The notes beneath the pieces were generated by a model that worked only from the letters and a program-made list of their open reading frames with translations, was not told where the DNA came from and ran no database searches. The position numbers and the translations under genes were made by a program. Shown piece after piece: positions 1 through 6,891 of a DNA stretch of 23,482 nucleotides (positions within the stretch are counted from its first letter, which is position 1; each line of letters begins with the position of its first letter). The stretch spans positions 1-23,482 of the forward strand of contig DAOUAJ010000456.1 in assembly GCA_034433615.1 (NCBI GenBank), read 5' to 3'. Origin of the DNA: DAOUAJ01 sp034433615 (GTDB lineage: Bacteria > Chloroflexota > Anaerolineae > DUEN01).

Positions 1-432
1 CCTGTCACGGCCAGAGGGGAGCCCCAACCTGCGGCCCCGGTATCGCCGCCATCCCCTGAGCTCGCACCGCCGGTTGTTCCCCGACCAGCACCAACTGGAT
101 TTTCCCGGGACTCTGCCGCCGTCATTGATAAAAACACCCGACTAACCGGTACGCTCCATTCTGAGGGGAACGTCCTGATCGAGGGCTCATTTGACGGCGA
201 GATTGAGGCCAAGGAGACTATTCTGGTGGAGCGGGACGCCCAGGCCCAGGGTCAGTTCCAGGCTAATAATGTGATCATCTCTGGCTCGTTTGACGGACAA
301 ATCGTCTGTCAAAGCCGATTTCGGGTCACACCCACAGGCAGGATCAAAGGAGAAATCAACACCTCCATCCTGGTGGTGGAGGAAGGTTCAACCGTGAACT
401 GCCGCTTTATTATGTCGCGTGAAGGGAGGTGA
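1..432 (+). CDS. bactofilin (polymer-forming cytoskeletal protein), 5' end outside window
   Basis: The frame is open from base 1 to the TGA at 430-432, so the gene begins upstream of the window; a GTG at 226 lies inside the bactofilin core and is not the start. The visible part has a Pro/Ala/Ser-rich linker (about residues 1-40) and then the right-handed beta-helix repeat pattern of bactofilins (DUF583): short hydrophobic strands ending in Gly turns, for example LTGTLHSEGNVLIEGSFDGEI followed by a related repeat with SGSFDGQI. Bactofilins self-assemble without nucleotide into filaments that scaffold envelope proteins and peptidoglycan enzymes. The stop overlaps the ribosome binding region of a second bactofilin, so the two are almost certainly one operon and may co-polymerise. 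Family call is firm; the specific role is unknown. Confidence 0.88.
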   Translation, partial: PVTARGEPQPAAPVSPPSPELAPPVVPRPAPTGFSRDSAAVIDKNTRLTGTLHSEGNVLIEGSFDGEIEAKETILVERDAQAQGQFQANNVIISGSFDGQIVCQSRFRVTPTGRIKGEINTSILVVEEGSTVNCRFIMSREGR

Positions 433-437
433 GGGTG

Positions 438-953
438 ATGTCTTCTATTGCACCCACAACGCCTGGTGTGCAGCCCCCTCTTAGCACACCGCCTGTGGAT
501 CGCGCCACCAGCGAGAGCCTAGTTGACCGCGATTCACACTTTGACGGCCTCTACCGCACTAAACAAAACCTGAAAGTCGAAGGGAGAGCAGAGGGGGAGA
601 TCGAATGTGAGGGTACGTTGACGGTCGTGAAGGGGGCTCGCGTCAAAGCCAAAGTGACGGCTCGTAACGTCACGGTGGCAGGCGAGCTAGAGGGCGAAGT
701 CACCTGCCAGGACACTTTCCAGATTCTGCCATCTGGCCAGGTGGAGGCCACAGTCGTGGCGCGGCGTCTGATCGTGCAGGAAGGCGGATTCTACAACGGA
801 GAGTTCCACATGATCGTGGAGGAACCCGCTGTGGTCAGCCCGGTTGTGAGGGGGATGGAGCGTCCCGCCGTTGGCCGTCGCACCGATGATCGGATGGCCC
901 GCCTGGGTGGAGCCGAGCCCTCTCCAGAGGAGAAGGGCCGCGAAGTGCGATAG
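438..953 (+). CDS. bactofilin (second tandem copy)
   Basis: This 171-residue protein has a disordered Pro/Ser/Thr-rich N-terminus (about 1-35), a bactofilin beta-helix core (about 38-125; repeats such as LKVEGRAEGEIECEGTLTV and VTVAGELEGEVTCQDTFQI) and a charged tail rich in Arg and Glu. I chose ATG at 438 because GGGAGG at 424-429 is then 8 nt upstream; an in-frame GTG at 429 would overlap that site. It starts 5 nt after the stop of the upstream bactofilin, which implies translational coupling. Paired bactofilins of different length are common and can form mixed filaments. It ends convergently with the large glycosylation gene on the other strand. Confidence 0.88.
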   Translation: MSSIAPTTPGVQPPLSTPPVDRATSESLVDRDSHFDGLYRTKQNLKVEGRAEGEIECEGTLTVVKGARVKAKVTARNVTVAGELEGEVTCQDTFQILPSGQVEATVVARRLIVQEGGFYNGEFHMIVEEPAVVSPVVRGMERPAVGRRTDDRMARLGGAEPSPEEKGREVR

Positions 954-978
954 GCCTCCAGTTGTTGTTTAAACCTCC

Positions 979-3900
979 CTACGGAGCGGCTGAAGGGGCC
1001 GCTCCGTTCGCGTGTGGCGTCCAGCGTCGGCTCCACAGCAGGCGATAAAGCACCACCGCTACGTCCGGCTGGCGAAAAGTGCCCAGTGCGATCAGGGTCA
1101 ACCCGTAGACGATCAGGCTGAGGGCCGCCGCGCCGGCCAGCGACCATCGGCTCCCCAGCCACAACAGCACCCCCATGACCACCGCGGCTGCAGCCGGCCG
1201 CCAGATCACATCTCCCCACGGCACAGGTGCCACATGCCGCCGCACCGCGATGTAGAACGGGATGAGGAGCGAAAATTCAGAGAGGATAGTGATCACTGCT
1301 GCGGCCAGATAGCTGTAGCGCGGCACGAAGATCAGATTGGCGGTCACGTTAAAGGCCACGCCGATGACAAAAGCTCGCGTAAGGAAACGCTGCTGGTCTA
1401 CGGCGATCAGCACATACTGCGTCACGCTGTTGATGAACCCCACCGGGATAGACCAGATGATGATCTGCAAAGCCAGCGCCGAGCCAGGCAGGAATTTCTC
1501 ACCGCCCAAGATCAGGATCAGAGGCCGGGCGATGAATGTGGTGAGCACAGCGATAGGCAAGCTGATTGTCAACAGCAAGCGCAGCGCCAGGATGTAGGAG
1601 CGTGCCATCGAATCACGCGAGTCACGCGCCAGCCGCGCCATCAGCGGGAAGATCGCCATCGTAAAGTAGGACGGGATAACGTTGAGTCCATCAATGTACT
1701 TATAGGCCGCGCCGTACAACCCCACCGCGCCCGCGCCGCTGATCGGCTTCAGAATCCACACGTCAATCCGAAAGAAGACCGTAGCCAGCAGGTGATTGAT
1801 CATCAATGGCCACGACTCGCGCAGCATCTCCCGCTGTAACGCGCGATCCAGTGCCGCCTGCGGCGTGAGGAGCTTCTGGCGCAGCAGGAGATACAGCCAG
1901 ACGGTCTGCAGCAGGTTCATAACAACGGAGACGCCCGCCAGCCCCACGAATCCCCAGTTCAACGGCGGCAAGAGCACCAATGCGCCCAGCGTCACCTTGC
2001 CCACGCCGATGGCAGAGGCGATCCCGGCCGGGTATTCCATCTGCTCGTATGCGTAAAAGATGGCGCTGATGGCATCGGCCAGGCCGGCAAACAGCAGCGC
2101 AAGGGCAAACAGGGTGATCGCCCACCCCTCTTCGGGCGTCAGTCCGCCCCAGACGTGATAGGCTGTCCCCACCAACGCCATCAGTGGCAATGCAGCCAGC
2201 CATAGCCCTACCCGCAGCGCGACGACGTTGCTCAGGTAACGCCCTGCCTGGGCCCGATCTCTTGCCACCTCCCGCGTGAGGAAAGTCCCCAGCCCGAAGC
2301 GGATGAGGATCTCGAAGATCGCGTAGAAGTTGATGGCGAAGGTGTAAGAGCCCTCGCCTGTGGGGTTCAGGATGCGCAACCGCAGCATGGCGAAAGCGAA
2401 GTCAATCCCCTTGTTGACCAGAGAGAGGGCCATCGGGATCAGACTGTTCTTGGCCACACGCTGCACTTCGGCGGCCTCGCCGGCCGTTTCCCGGTAAAAG
2501 CGGCCCCAGGCCCACCACCCCCCTGCCAACAACACGGTCACCCACGCCAGAAAGGAGACGTACACCCCCAGCTTAAACGACATCGGCGTGTACTTGAAAT
2601 GAACGATCTGCTCGCCCGCGCTTAGGGGCACCGCCCGGAAGTTGCCGTACGCCCGGTAGATAGGTGCCTCGCGCTCATCGGCTTGAGCGGCACCGGCCGG
2701 GCGTATGTACACCTTCCAGCCAGGGAAGTAGGCATCGGTCAGGACCAGGTAGGCGTTCGCGTCACCCGTGGTCTGGATTTCGATCTCGTTGCCGGTGTAA
2801 TGTGTGACGGAGGCAGGTCGCAGGTCGCAGGTCGCAAGATGAAGATAGGTAGACGATGGCCGGAGGACGGAGGACGAAGGATCGTCGAGCACCAGCTCCG
2901 CGCCCGGGTCCACGGCTGCCCAATCTATCGCCATCTCTGTCCGCTCTGAAGCGCAGCGCATCACGAACGCACGCGGCATGGCCGCCCGGTTGCGATAGAT
3001 GCGCACCTCATCGTCGTAGACCAATTCATACGTCGGATTGGGGATATGCAACGTGGTCATCACGTAACGCACGCCCAGCAAATGCAGCCAGGGGGAGTCG
3101 AGCGCCTGGTAGCCGGACTGGCCCCGCCCCTCCGTGTAGATGGGCGCGATCCGGTTGTACAGCAGCTCACCAGCCTGCGGCTGGATGCGATCCATGTAAT
3201 CGGCGTATTGTTTGGGGATGATCGAATCATACCCACGCACGTCTTGCAGCCCGTACAGCCAGCCAGCGTTGGCGTTAAACGTCTTCTCGCCGGGGGCATT
3301 GAAGGTGGTAAAACGCCAGGGGCCACCTTCTTCGCCGAGGTGTTCCTGCAACCAGGCGATGCTGGGTGGCGTGAAATGCAGCAAGCTGGGATCGGTCGCC
3401 GGGTTAAAGTGCCCGAAGGCCAACCACAGGTCGAGTGCCAGGACGATCACTGCCAGCACTCGCCAATCCAGAATCGAAAATCGAAAATCCAAAATCCCTA
3501 ACCACAGCACAAGGCCGGAGAGGAGCGCCATACCCCCGAACTTGAGCAGATTGACCGCCTGGTAGCTCCAGAACATACGACCGTCAGCAAAGGTCATCTG
3601 CGCCAGGTCCGATCCGCTCACCACCCGCTGCCCGATGGCAATGAACGGATCAGGCCAGGCCAGGCTCACCCCCACTGTGGCCAGCGCGCCCAGCCCGGCT
3701 GCCGCCAGGGCCAGGGCAACCGCGCGAGTTACACGGCGCATCCACCGACCGTCCTGTGCCATGTGCTCCAAGGCCTTGACCCCTAGCGCTGCCAATACAG
3801 CCAGGGCCAACGTTAGTGGGAATACCCAGCGAAAAGCGGAATGGACTTGCTTGTACCAGGGAAGGCCGTAGTAGAAGAGAGCGTACACCGGCGTGCCGAA

Positions 3901-5328
3901 GGCGTTCGCCAGCGAGATCAGGCTGAGCAGGGTGAAGAAGGCTGTCTGATCGCGCCAGCGGGCTGTGGCCCGTTGCTCGCAGCCAGGCTGGTCTAATGTC
4001 GCTCTGCTCTCGCTGCGTGGCTCATCCTGGCTTGACTGCCAGCCTGTCCTGTCGGCCCTGAAAATCCCCCCCACTGCGATGGGTGAGGTCTCCCGACCGA
4101 GCCCTTTCGCCTCGGTCGGGAGACCTTCGGCGATCAAAGGGGCATTCGGCGCCATTCCACCGTCGCTATGGAGCTGACTACGAACTGTGAACGCAGCGCG
4201 AGCCAGGGCGATCCCGGCGAGTCCCAACGTTAACAGCCCCAAGTAGTTGCCACCCTCAACGTAATTCTTGACCCCCCAAAAGATGGTGCGCACCGGCTCA
4301 CCCAGCGCGTTGATCGCCACCGGAACCAGGCGACCCGACCAGATGTCCCAGTAGGCATGATGGCTAGGGTTGCCAAAGACATCGGGTAACAGGAGGGTCA
4401 GCACCTGTCGGTTAGGCCAGGCCCAGCCGACTACGTCCTGGTAGCTCACGGAACCCTGGCGGAAGTTGTGCTGCGCCAGCTCGATCAGCGGCAGAAGCTG
4501 GACACCACCCAGAGCCAACCCTACCACCACCATTGCCAACAGCCATACGCCCAGACGCACAGCCGGCCGCCACCGCCTCAGCCGCCGCCACAGCCCCACC
4601 AGCCGCCATGCCACGTAGAAGCCTGACACGACCAGCACGTAGTAGGTGATCTCCACGTGGCCGGCCAACACCTGTATCCCCAGGATCAGGCTTCCCAGGG
4701 CGATGTAAGGCACGGGTGAATAGGGGATGTCCCCCTTTTCCTCCTGCTTGCGGATGACGATCTCGATACAGGCGAGCAGGGCGGGCAGCCAGGCTGCCGC
4801 CGCGATCATCATAGTGAAGACGACGCTGACCATGAAGAAGCCGCTGAGCATGTAGGCCACGCCGCCGATCAATGCGGCCGGCCGGGACAGGCGCAATGCG
4901 CGCGCCAGGGCATACAGGCTGATCCCGGCCAGGGCGATCTGCAATGCAGTGAACCACCCATAGGCCATCTCCAGCGGCAAGATCCAGAAGAGCACGCTGA
5001 AGGGGTACAGGGCCGAATGTTGCGCATCAGCCAGGAACGGCATCCCGCTGAAGAGATAGGGATTCCAAAGCGGGATCTGGCGGGCTTGCAGGCTCTCACG
5101 GACAAAACGCTTCCAGGGGTAATTTTCGAGGATCAGATCGCTCAGGAGCTCGTTGTGAGGAACGTCCACGCCGACTTGAGCAGCAAAGGTACGCCACGGC
5201 TCCCAGGAGTACAGATTATCGGCTGGGAGTAACGTGCGCTGGCCAGTCAGCACCGGCGCAAACCACAGCACAGGGATAAGCAGTAGGAGAAGCGCAGCCA
5301 GCGCCTCCCCGCGCATACGGTGGATCAC
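979..5328 (-). CDS. YfhO-type GT-C membrane glycosyltransferase fused to a MOP/Wzx-type flippase
   Basis: A 1449-residue multi-spanning membrane protein. Residues 1 to about 945 match the YfhO family: an N-terminal membrane segment, the periplasmic-loop pattern DNLYSWEPW, many further segments and a C-terminal beta-rich part ending near YTPMSFKLGVYVS. From about 950 to 1449 it continues without a break into a polysaccharide-export flippase (LVNKGIDFAFAMLRLRIL and about 12-14 membrane segments). In Bacillus, YfhO acts with a GT2 enzyme (CsbB) and a small flippase (GtcA) to glycosylate lipoteichoic acid. Here GT2 is the gene just upstream (13-nt gap) and the flippase is fused, so a compact three-part glycosylation machine is inferred. 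The start is GTG at 5328; ATG at 5316 is possible. Hydrophilic stretches at about residues 380-460, 610-622 and 819-839 coincide with DNA repeats listed separately. Confidence 0.85.
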   Translation of the reverse strand: MIHRMRGEALAALLLLLIPVLWFAPVLTGQRTLLPADNLYSWEPWRTFAAQVGVDVPHNELLSDLILENYPWKRFVRESLQARQIPLWNPYLFSGMPFLADAQHSALYPFSVLFWILPLEMAYGWFTALQIALAGISLYALARALRLSRPAALIGGVAYMLSGFFMVSVVFTMMIAAAAWLPALLACIEIVIRKQEEKGDIPYSPVPYIALGSLILGIQVLAGHVEITYYVLVVSGFYVAWRLVGLWRRLRRWRPAVRLGVWLLAMVVVGLALGGVQLLPLIELAQHNFRQGSVSYQDVVGWAWPNRQVLTLLLPDVFGNPSHHAYWDIWSGRLVPVAINALGEPVRTIFWGVKNYVEGGNYLGLLTLGLAGIALARAAFTVRSQLHSDGGMAPNAPLIAEGLPTEAKGLGRETSPIAVGGIFRADRTGWQSSQDEPRSESRATLDQPGCEQRATARWRDQTAFFTLLSLISLANAFGTPVYALFYYGLPWYKQVHSAFRWVFPLTLALAVLAALGVKALEHMAQDGRWMRRVTRAVALALAAAGLGALATVGVSLAWPDPFIAIGQRVVSGSDLAQMTFADGRMFWSYQAVNLLKFGGMALLSGLVLWLGILDFRFSILDWRVLAVIVLALDLWLAFGHFNPATDPSLLHFTPPSIAWLQEHLGEEGGPWRFTTFNAPGEKTFNANAGWLYGLQDVRGYDSIIPKQYADYMDRIQPQAGELLYNRIAPIYTEGRGQSGYQALDSPWLHLLGVRYVMTTLHIPNPTYELVYDDEVRIYRNRAAMPRAFVMRCASERTEMAIDWAAVDPGAELVLDDPSSSVLRPSSTYLHLATCDLRPASVTHYTGNEIEIQTTGDANAYLVLTDAYFPGWKVYIRPAGAAQADEREAPIYRAYGNFRAVPLSAGEQIVHFKYTPMSFKLGVYVSFLAWVTVLLAGGWWAWGRFYRETAGEAAEVQRVAKNSLIPMALSLVNKGIDFAFAMLRLRILNPTGEGSYTFAINFYAIFEILIRFGLGTFLTREVARDRAQAGRYLSNVVALRVGLWLAALPLMALVGTAYHVWGGLTPEEGWAITLFALALLFAGLADAISAIFYAYEQMEYPAGIASAIGVGKVTLGALVLLPPLNWGFVGLAGVSVVMNLLQTVWLYLLLRQKLLTPQAALDRALQREMLRESWPLMINHLLATVFFRIDVWILKPISGAGAVGLYGAAYKYIDGLNVIPSYFTMAIFPLMARLARDSRDSMARSYILALRLLLTISLPIAVLTTFIARPLILILGGEKFLPGSALALQIIIWSIPVGFINSVTQYVLIAVDQQRFLTRAFVIGVAFNVTANLIFVPRYSYLAAAVITILSEFSLLIPFYIAVRRHVAPVPWGDVIWRPAAAAVVMGVLLWLGSRWSLAGAAALSLIVYGLTLIALGTFRQPDVAVVLYRLLWSRRWTPHANGAAPSAAP
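981..1007 (+). terminator. candidate terminator hairpin between convergent genes
   Basis: A perfect 10-bp stem (981-990 with 998-1007, 7-nt loop) lies 28 nt after the bactofilin stop. It overlaps the last codons of the convergent gene, whose TAG is at 979-981. There is no good T-tract on either strand, so an intrinsic terminator is only tentative; it could instead limit read-through or protect the 3' end. Confidence 0.4.
2815..2875. repeat. heptamer tandem repeats inside the YfhO-flippase ORF
   Basis: Three copies of AGGTCGC (2815-2835) and, after 26 nt, two copies of GGAGGAC (2862-2875). Both are 7-bp units. The segment is translated as a Ser/Pro/Leu-rich stretch around residues 819-839 (for example SSSVLRPSSTYLHLATCD) in the C-terminal soluble part of the YfhO domain. 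Short heptamer repeats of this sort usually lie between genes, so their place within an ORF is unusual. Confidence 0.75.
3464..3498. repeat. five-copy 7-bp tandem repeat inside the YfhO-flippase ORF
   Basis: Five degenerate heptamers in a row, consensus aaATCSA (caatcca, gaatcga, aaatcga, aaatcca, aaatccc). Because 7 is not a multiple of 3, three units encode a 7-residue pattern, giving ILDFRFSILDWR near residues 610-622, next to a membrane segment. The base composition is much more AT-rich than the surrounding gene. Confidence 0.85.
4086..4126. repeat. perfect 16-bp palindromic element inside the YfhO-flippase ORF
   Basis: Arms 4086-4101 and 4111-4126 are perfect reverse complements (left arm AGGTCTCCCGACCGAG) around a 9-nt loop. 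It encodes GLPTEAKGLGRET near residues 401-415, within a hydrophilic segment of about 80 residues (roughly 3950-4190) that separates hydrophobic parts of the YfhO domain. A strong hairpin encoding a polar insert resembles in-frame palindromic elements known from Rickettsia; whether this one is mobile cannot be told from one copy. Confidence 0.8.
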
Positions 5329-5341
5329 AGCATCTATAGCC

Positions 5342-6105
5342 TCAGAGGTGATCGGGCGCGGGTGTGGCCGGGGCGGGGCACCTCACCTGCCGCAAGTGCC
5401 GATAACGTTTACGCAGTTCCCACACCCTCCAGGCGGCCTCTAACTTCACCGGGACAGTCATCTTGGAGCGGCCGATACGCCGGTCCTCAAAATAGATGGG
5501 GATTTCCAGCACGCGATAACCCAGCTTCTCCGTCACGTAGGCCATCTCCACTTGAAAGATATAACCATTGGAGCGGATGCGGCTGAGGTCAATCCCCTCC
5601 AACGTTTGTCGGCGCCAGGCCTTGAAACCGGCAGTGGCATCTCGCACCTGAATCCCCAGGATCAGCCGGGTGTAGACCGAATTCGCCCACCAGCTCAACA
5701 AATAGCGCCACCAGCCCCACCGCTCGTCCAGCCGGCCCCCGGCACATAACGGGAGCCCACGACTACATCGTACTGATCCAGATGAGCCAGCAAGCACGGC
5801 ACATAGGCTGGCGAGTGGGAGAAATCAGCATCCATCTGGACGATGTAATCCGCGCCATGTTCCAGGGCATAGCGGAAGCCGGTAACGTAGGCGGTGCCCA
5901 ATCCTTGCTTGCCTGGGCGATGGATCACGTGAAAACGGCCTGGGTAATCACCTCGCAGCCGCTCCGCCAACTCCCCTGTACCGTCTGGAGAGGCATCGTC
6001 CACGATCAACACGTGGAGATCAGGCCAGTTCAGGGCGAACAGCTCCCGCGTGATGGCGGACAGGTTCTCGGCCTCGTTATAAGTGGGGATGACGATCATG
6101 GTCAT
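5342..6105 (-). pseudogene. polyprenyl-phosphate GT2 glycosyltransferase (dolichyl-P-mannose synthase-like), frameshifted
   Basis: The protein is split over two frames: an N-terminal part (MTMIVIPTYNEAENL, nucleotide-binding VVDDASPDGT, metal-binding DAD in VQMDADFSH, then VGSRYVPG) and a C-terminal part (GGRLDERWGWWR to TAGFKAW, RIRSNGYIFQVEM, IPIYFEDRRIGRSKM). Joined, they give a standard soluble DPMS-type GT2 of about 250 residues. A single missing base in the C-run at 5736-5740 explains the break: six Cs restore the frame exactly at VPGGRL. It could be a sequencing error or a real mutation. Such enzymes load a sugar from a nucleotide donor onto polyprenyl phosphate in the cytoplasm; the adjacent YfhO-flippase fusion would use the product. 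ATG 6105 fits the usual family start; ATG 6141 would give a nearly leaderless message. Confidence 0.8.
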
Positions 6106-6150
6106 TCCCACCGGAATAGCAGAAAAAACGGTCGAACTCATGGTGGCGAG

Positions 6151-6179
6151 ATTATACATTGCGGGGAGGGAATGGTCAA
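6151..6179 (-). promoter_or_regulatory. sigma70-type promoter for the GT2/YfhO-flippase operon
   Basis: Reading on the minus strand, TTGACC (6179-6174), a 17-nt spacer and a perfect TATAAT (6156-6151). The predicted start of transcription is near 6144, which puts upstream ATG 6159 outside the message and leaves ATG 6141 nearly leaderless or ATG 6105 with a 38-nt leader. Confidence 0.75.
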
Positions 6180-6194
6180 TCTCTTGAACGCGTT

Positions 6195-6224
6195 TTGCCC
6201 CTCCCTTTGTCGCTATGGTAGAAT
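6195..6224 (+). promoter_or_regulatory. sigma70-type promoter for hpt
   Basis: TTGCCC (6195-6200), 18-nt spacer and TAGAAT (6219-6224) with an extended -10 (TGG before it). It is divergent from the GT2 promoter, only 15 bases between the two -35 boxes. The predicted leader to hpt is about 100 nt and contains the hairpin at 6265-6303. Confidence 0.6.
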
Positions 6225-6264
6225 TCCCGGCGCGCTGGCGTCATTTATTGGAGTAACGGTATCT

Positions 6265-6303
6265 CTCAGGTAACCAGCACTTTGAAGGTGCCGGTTACCT
6301 GAG
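6265..6303 (+). promoter_or_regulatory. long hairpin in the hpt leader
   Basis: Stem of 11 bp (CTCAGGTAACC with its complement), one A/C mismatch, then 4 more bp around a 7-nt loop (6281-6287). It lies 15 nt before the hpt ribosome binding site and has no T-tract after it, so it is not a plain terminator. It may control hpt translation or message stability, or be a dispersed hairpin repeat. Confidence 0.6.
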
Positions 6304-6330
6304 GGTTGCAGGTAGCGAAGGAAATGGATC

Positions 6331-6891
6331 ATGGGAAAAAATCATCTCCTGGACGATGTCGCACGGGTGTTAATCACCGAGCAGATGCTGCAAGCCCGAA
6401 TCTGTGAGCTGGGTGAGCAGATCAGCCGAGACTACCAGGACCGGCCGTTGTTGTTGGTCGCCGTCCTTAAGGGTAGCGTATTGTTTATGGCGGATCTCAT
6501 GCGCGCCATCAGCATCCCCCACGCGATTGATTTTATGGCGACCTCAAGTTATGGCAGCAGTACAACCTCCAGTGGCGTTGTGCGGATTCTGAAGGACCTG
6601 GAGGAGCCTGTCGAAGGTAAGGACGTCCTGCTGGTCGAGGACATCATTGACACCGGGCGGACGCTGGACTATCTGCTGCGCATCCTGGAGGAACGGCGGC
6701 CGGCCTCCTTGCGGGTCTGCGCCTTGTTAGACAAGCGAGAGCGCCGGGAGGTTAACGTCCCTGTGGACTATGTCGGTTTCACCATCCCCAACGAGTTTGT
6801 GATCGGGTATGGGCTAGACTACGCCCAGATTTATCGCAATCTGCCGTTCATCGGTGTCCTCAAGCCGGAGGTGTATCGCGGTGCCGGGTAA
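6331..6891 (+). CDS. hpt: hypoxanthine phosphoribosyltransferase
   Basis: A 186-residue purine-salvage enzyme that makes IMP (and usually GMP) from hypoxanthine (guanine) and PRPP in the cytoplasm. The type I PRTase signature is clear: the PRPP-binding loop LLVEDIIDTGRTL at about residues 100-112, the PPi-loop region LVAVLKGSVLFMADL at about 42-56, the flexible loop around SSYGSST (72-78), and VGFTIPNEFVIGYGLDYAQ near the C-terminus. Length is normal for bacterial Hpt. ATG 6331 is preceded by AAGGAA (6318-6323) at 7 nt. Its last 11 bases overlap the start of the LysM/M23 gene, so the two are cotranscribed, although no functional link is evident. Confidence 0.95.
   Translation: MGKNHLLDDVARVLITEQMLQARICELGEQISRDYQDRPLLLVAVLKGSVLFMADLMRAISIPHAIDFMATSSYGSSTTSSGVVRILKDLEEPVEGKDVLLVEDIIDTGRTLDYLLRILEERRPASLRVCALLDKRERREVNVPVDYVGFTIPNEFVIGYGLDYAQIYRNLPFIGVLKPEVYRGAG

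Noticed and set aside
226..432. Short bactofilin starting at GTG 226
   Set aside because: The same frame is open back to base 1 and already shows bactofilin repeats before 226, so the gene starts upstream of the window.
1012..1839. Long open frame on the + strand inside the flippase half
   Set aside because: Lies antisense to a gene with clear domains, is Arg/Gln/His-rich, has no ribosome binding site and no recognisable fold.
6231..6330. Purine riboswitch before hpt
   Set aside because: A single long hairpin, without the three-way junction and conserved loop-loop contacts of that class.
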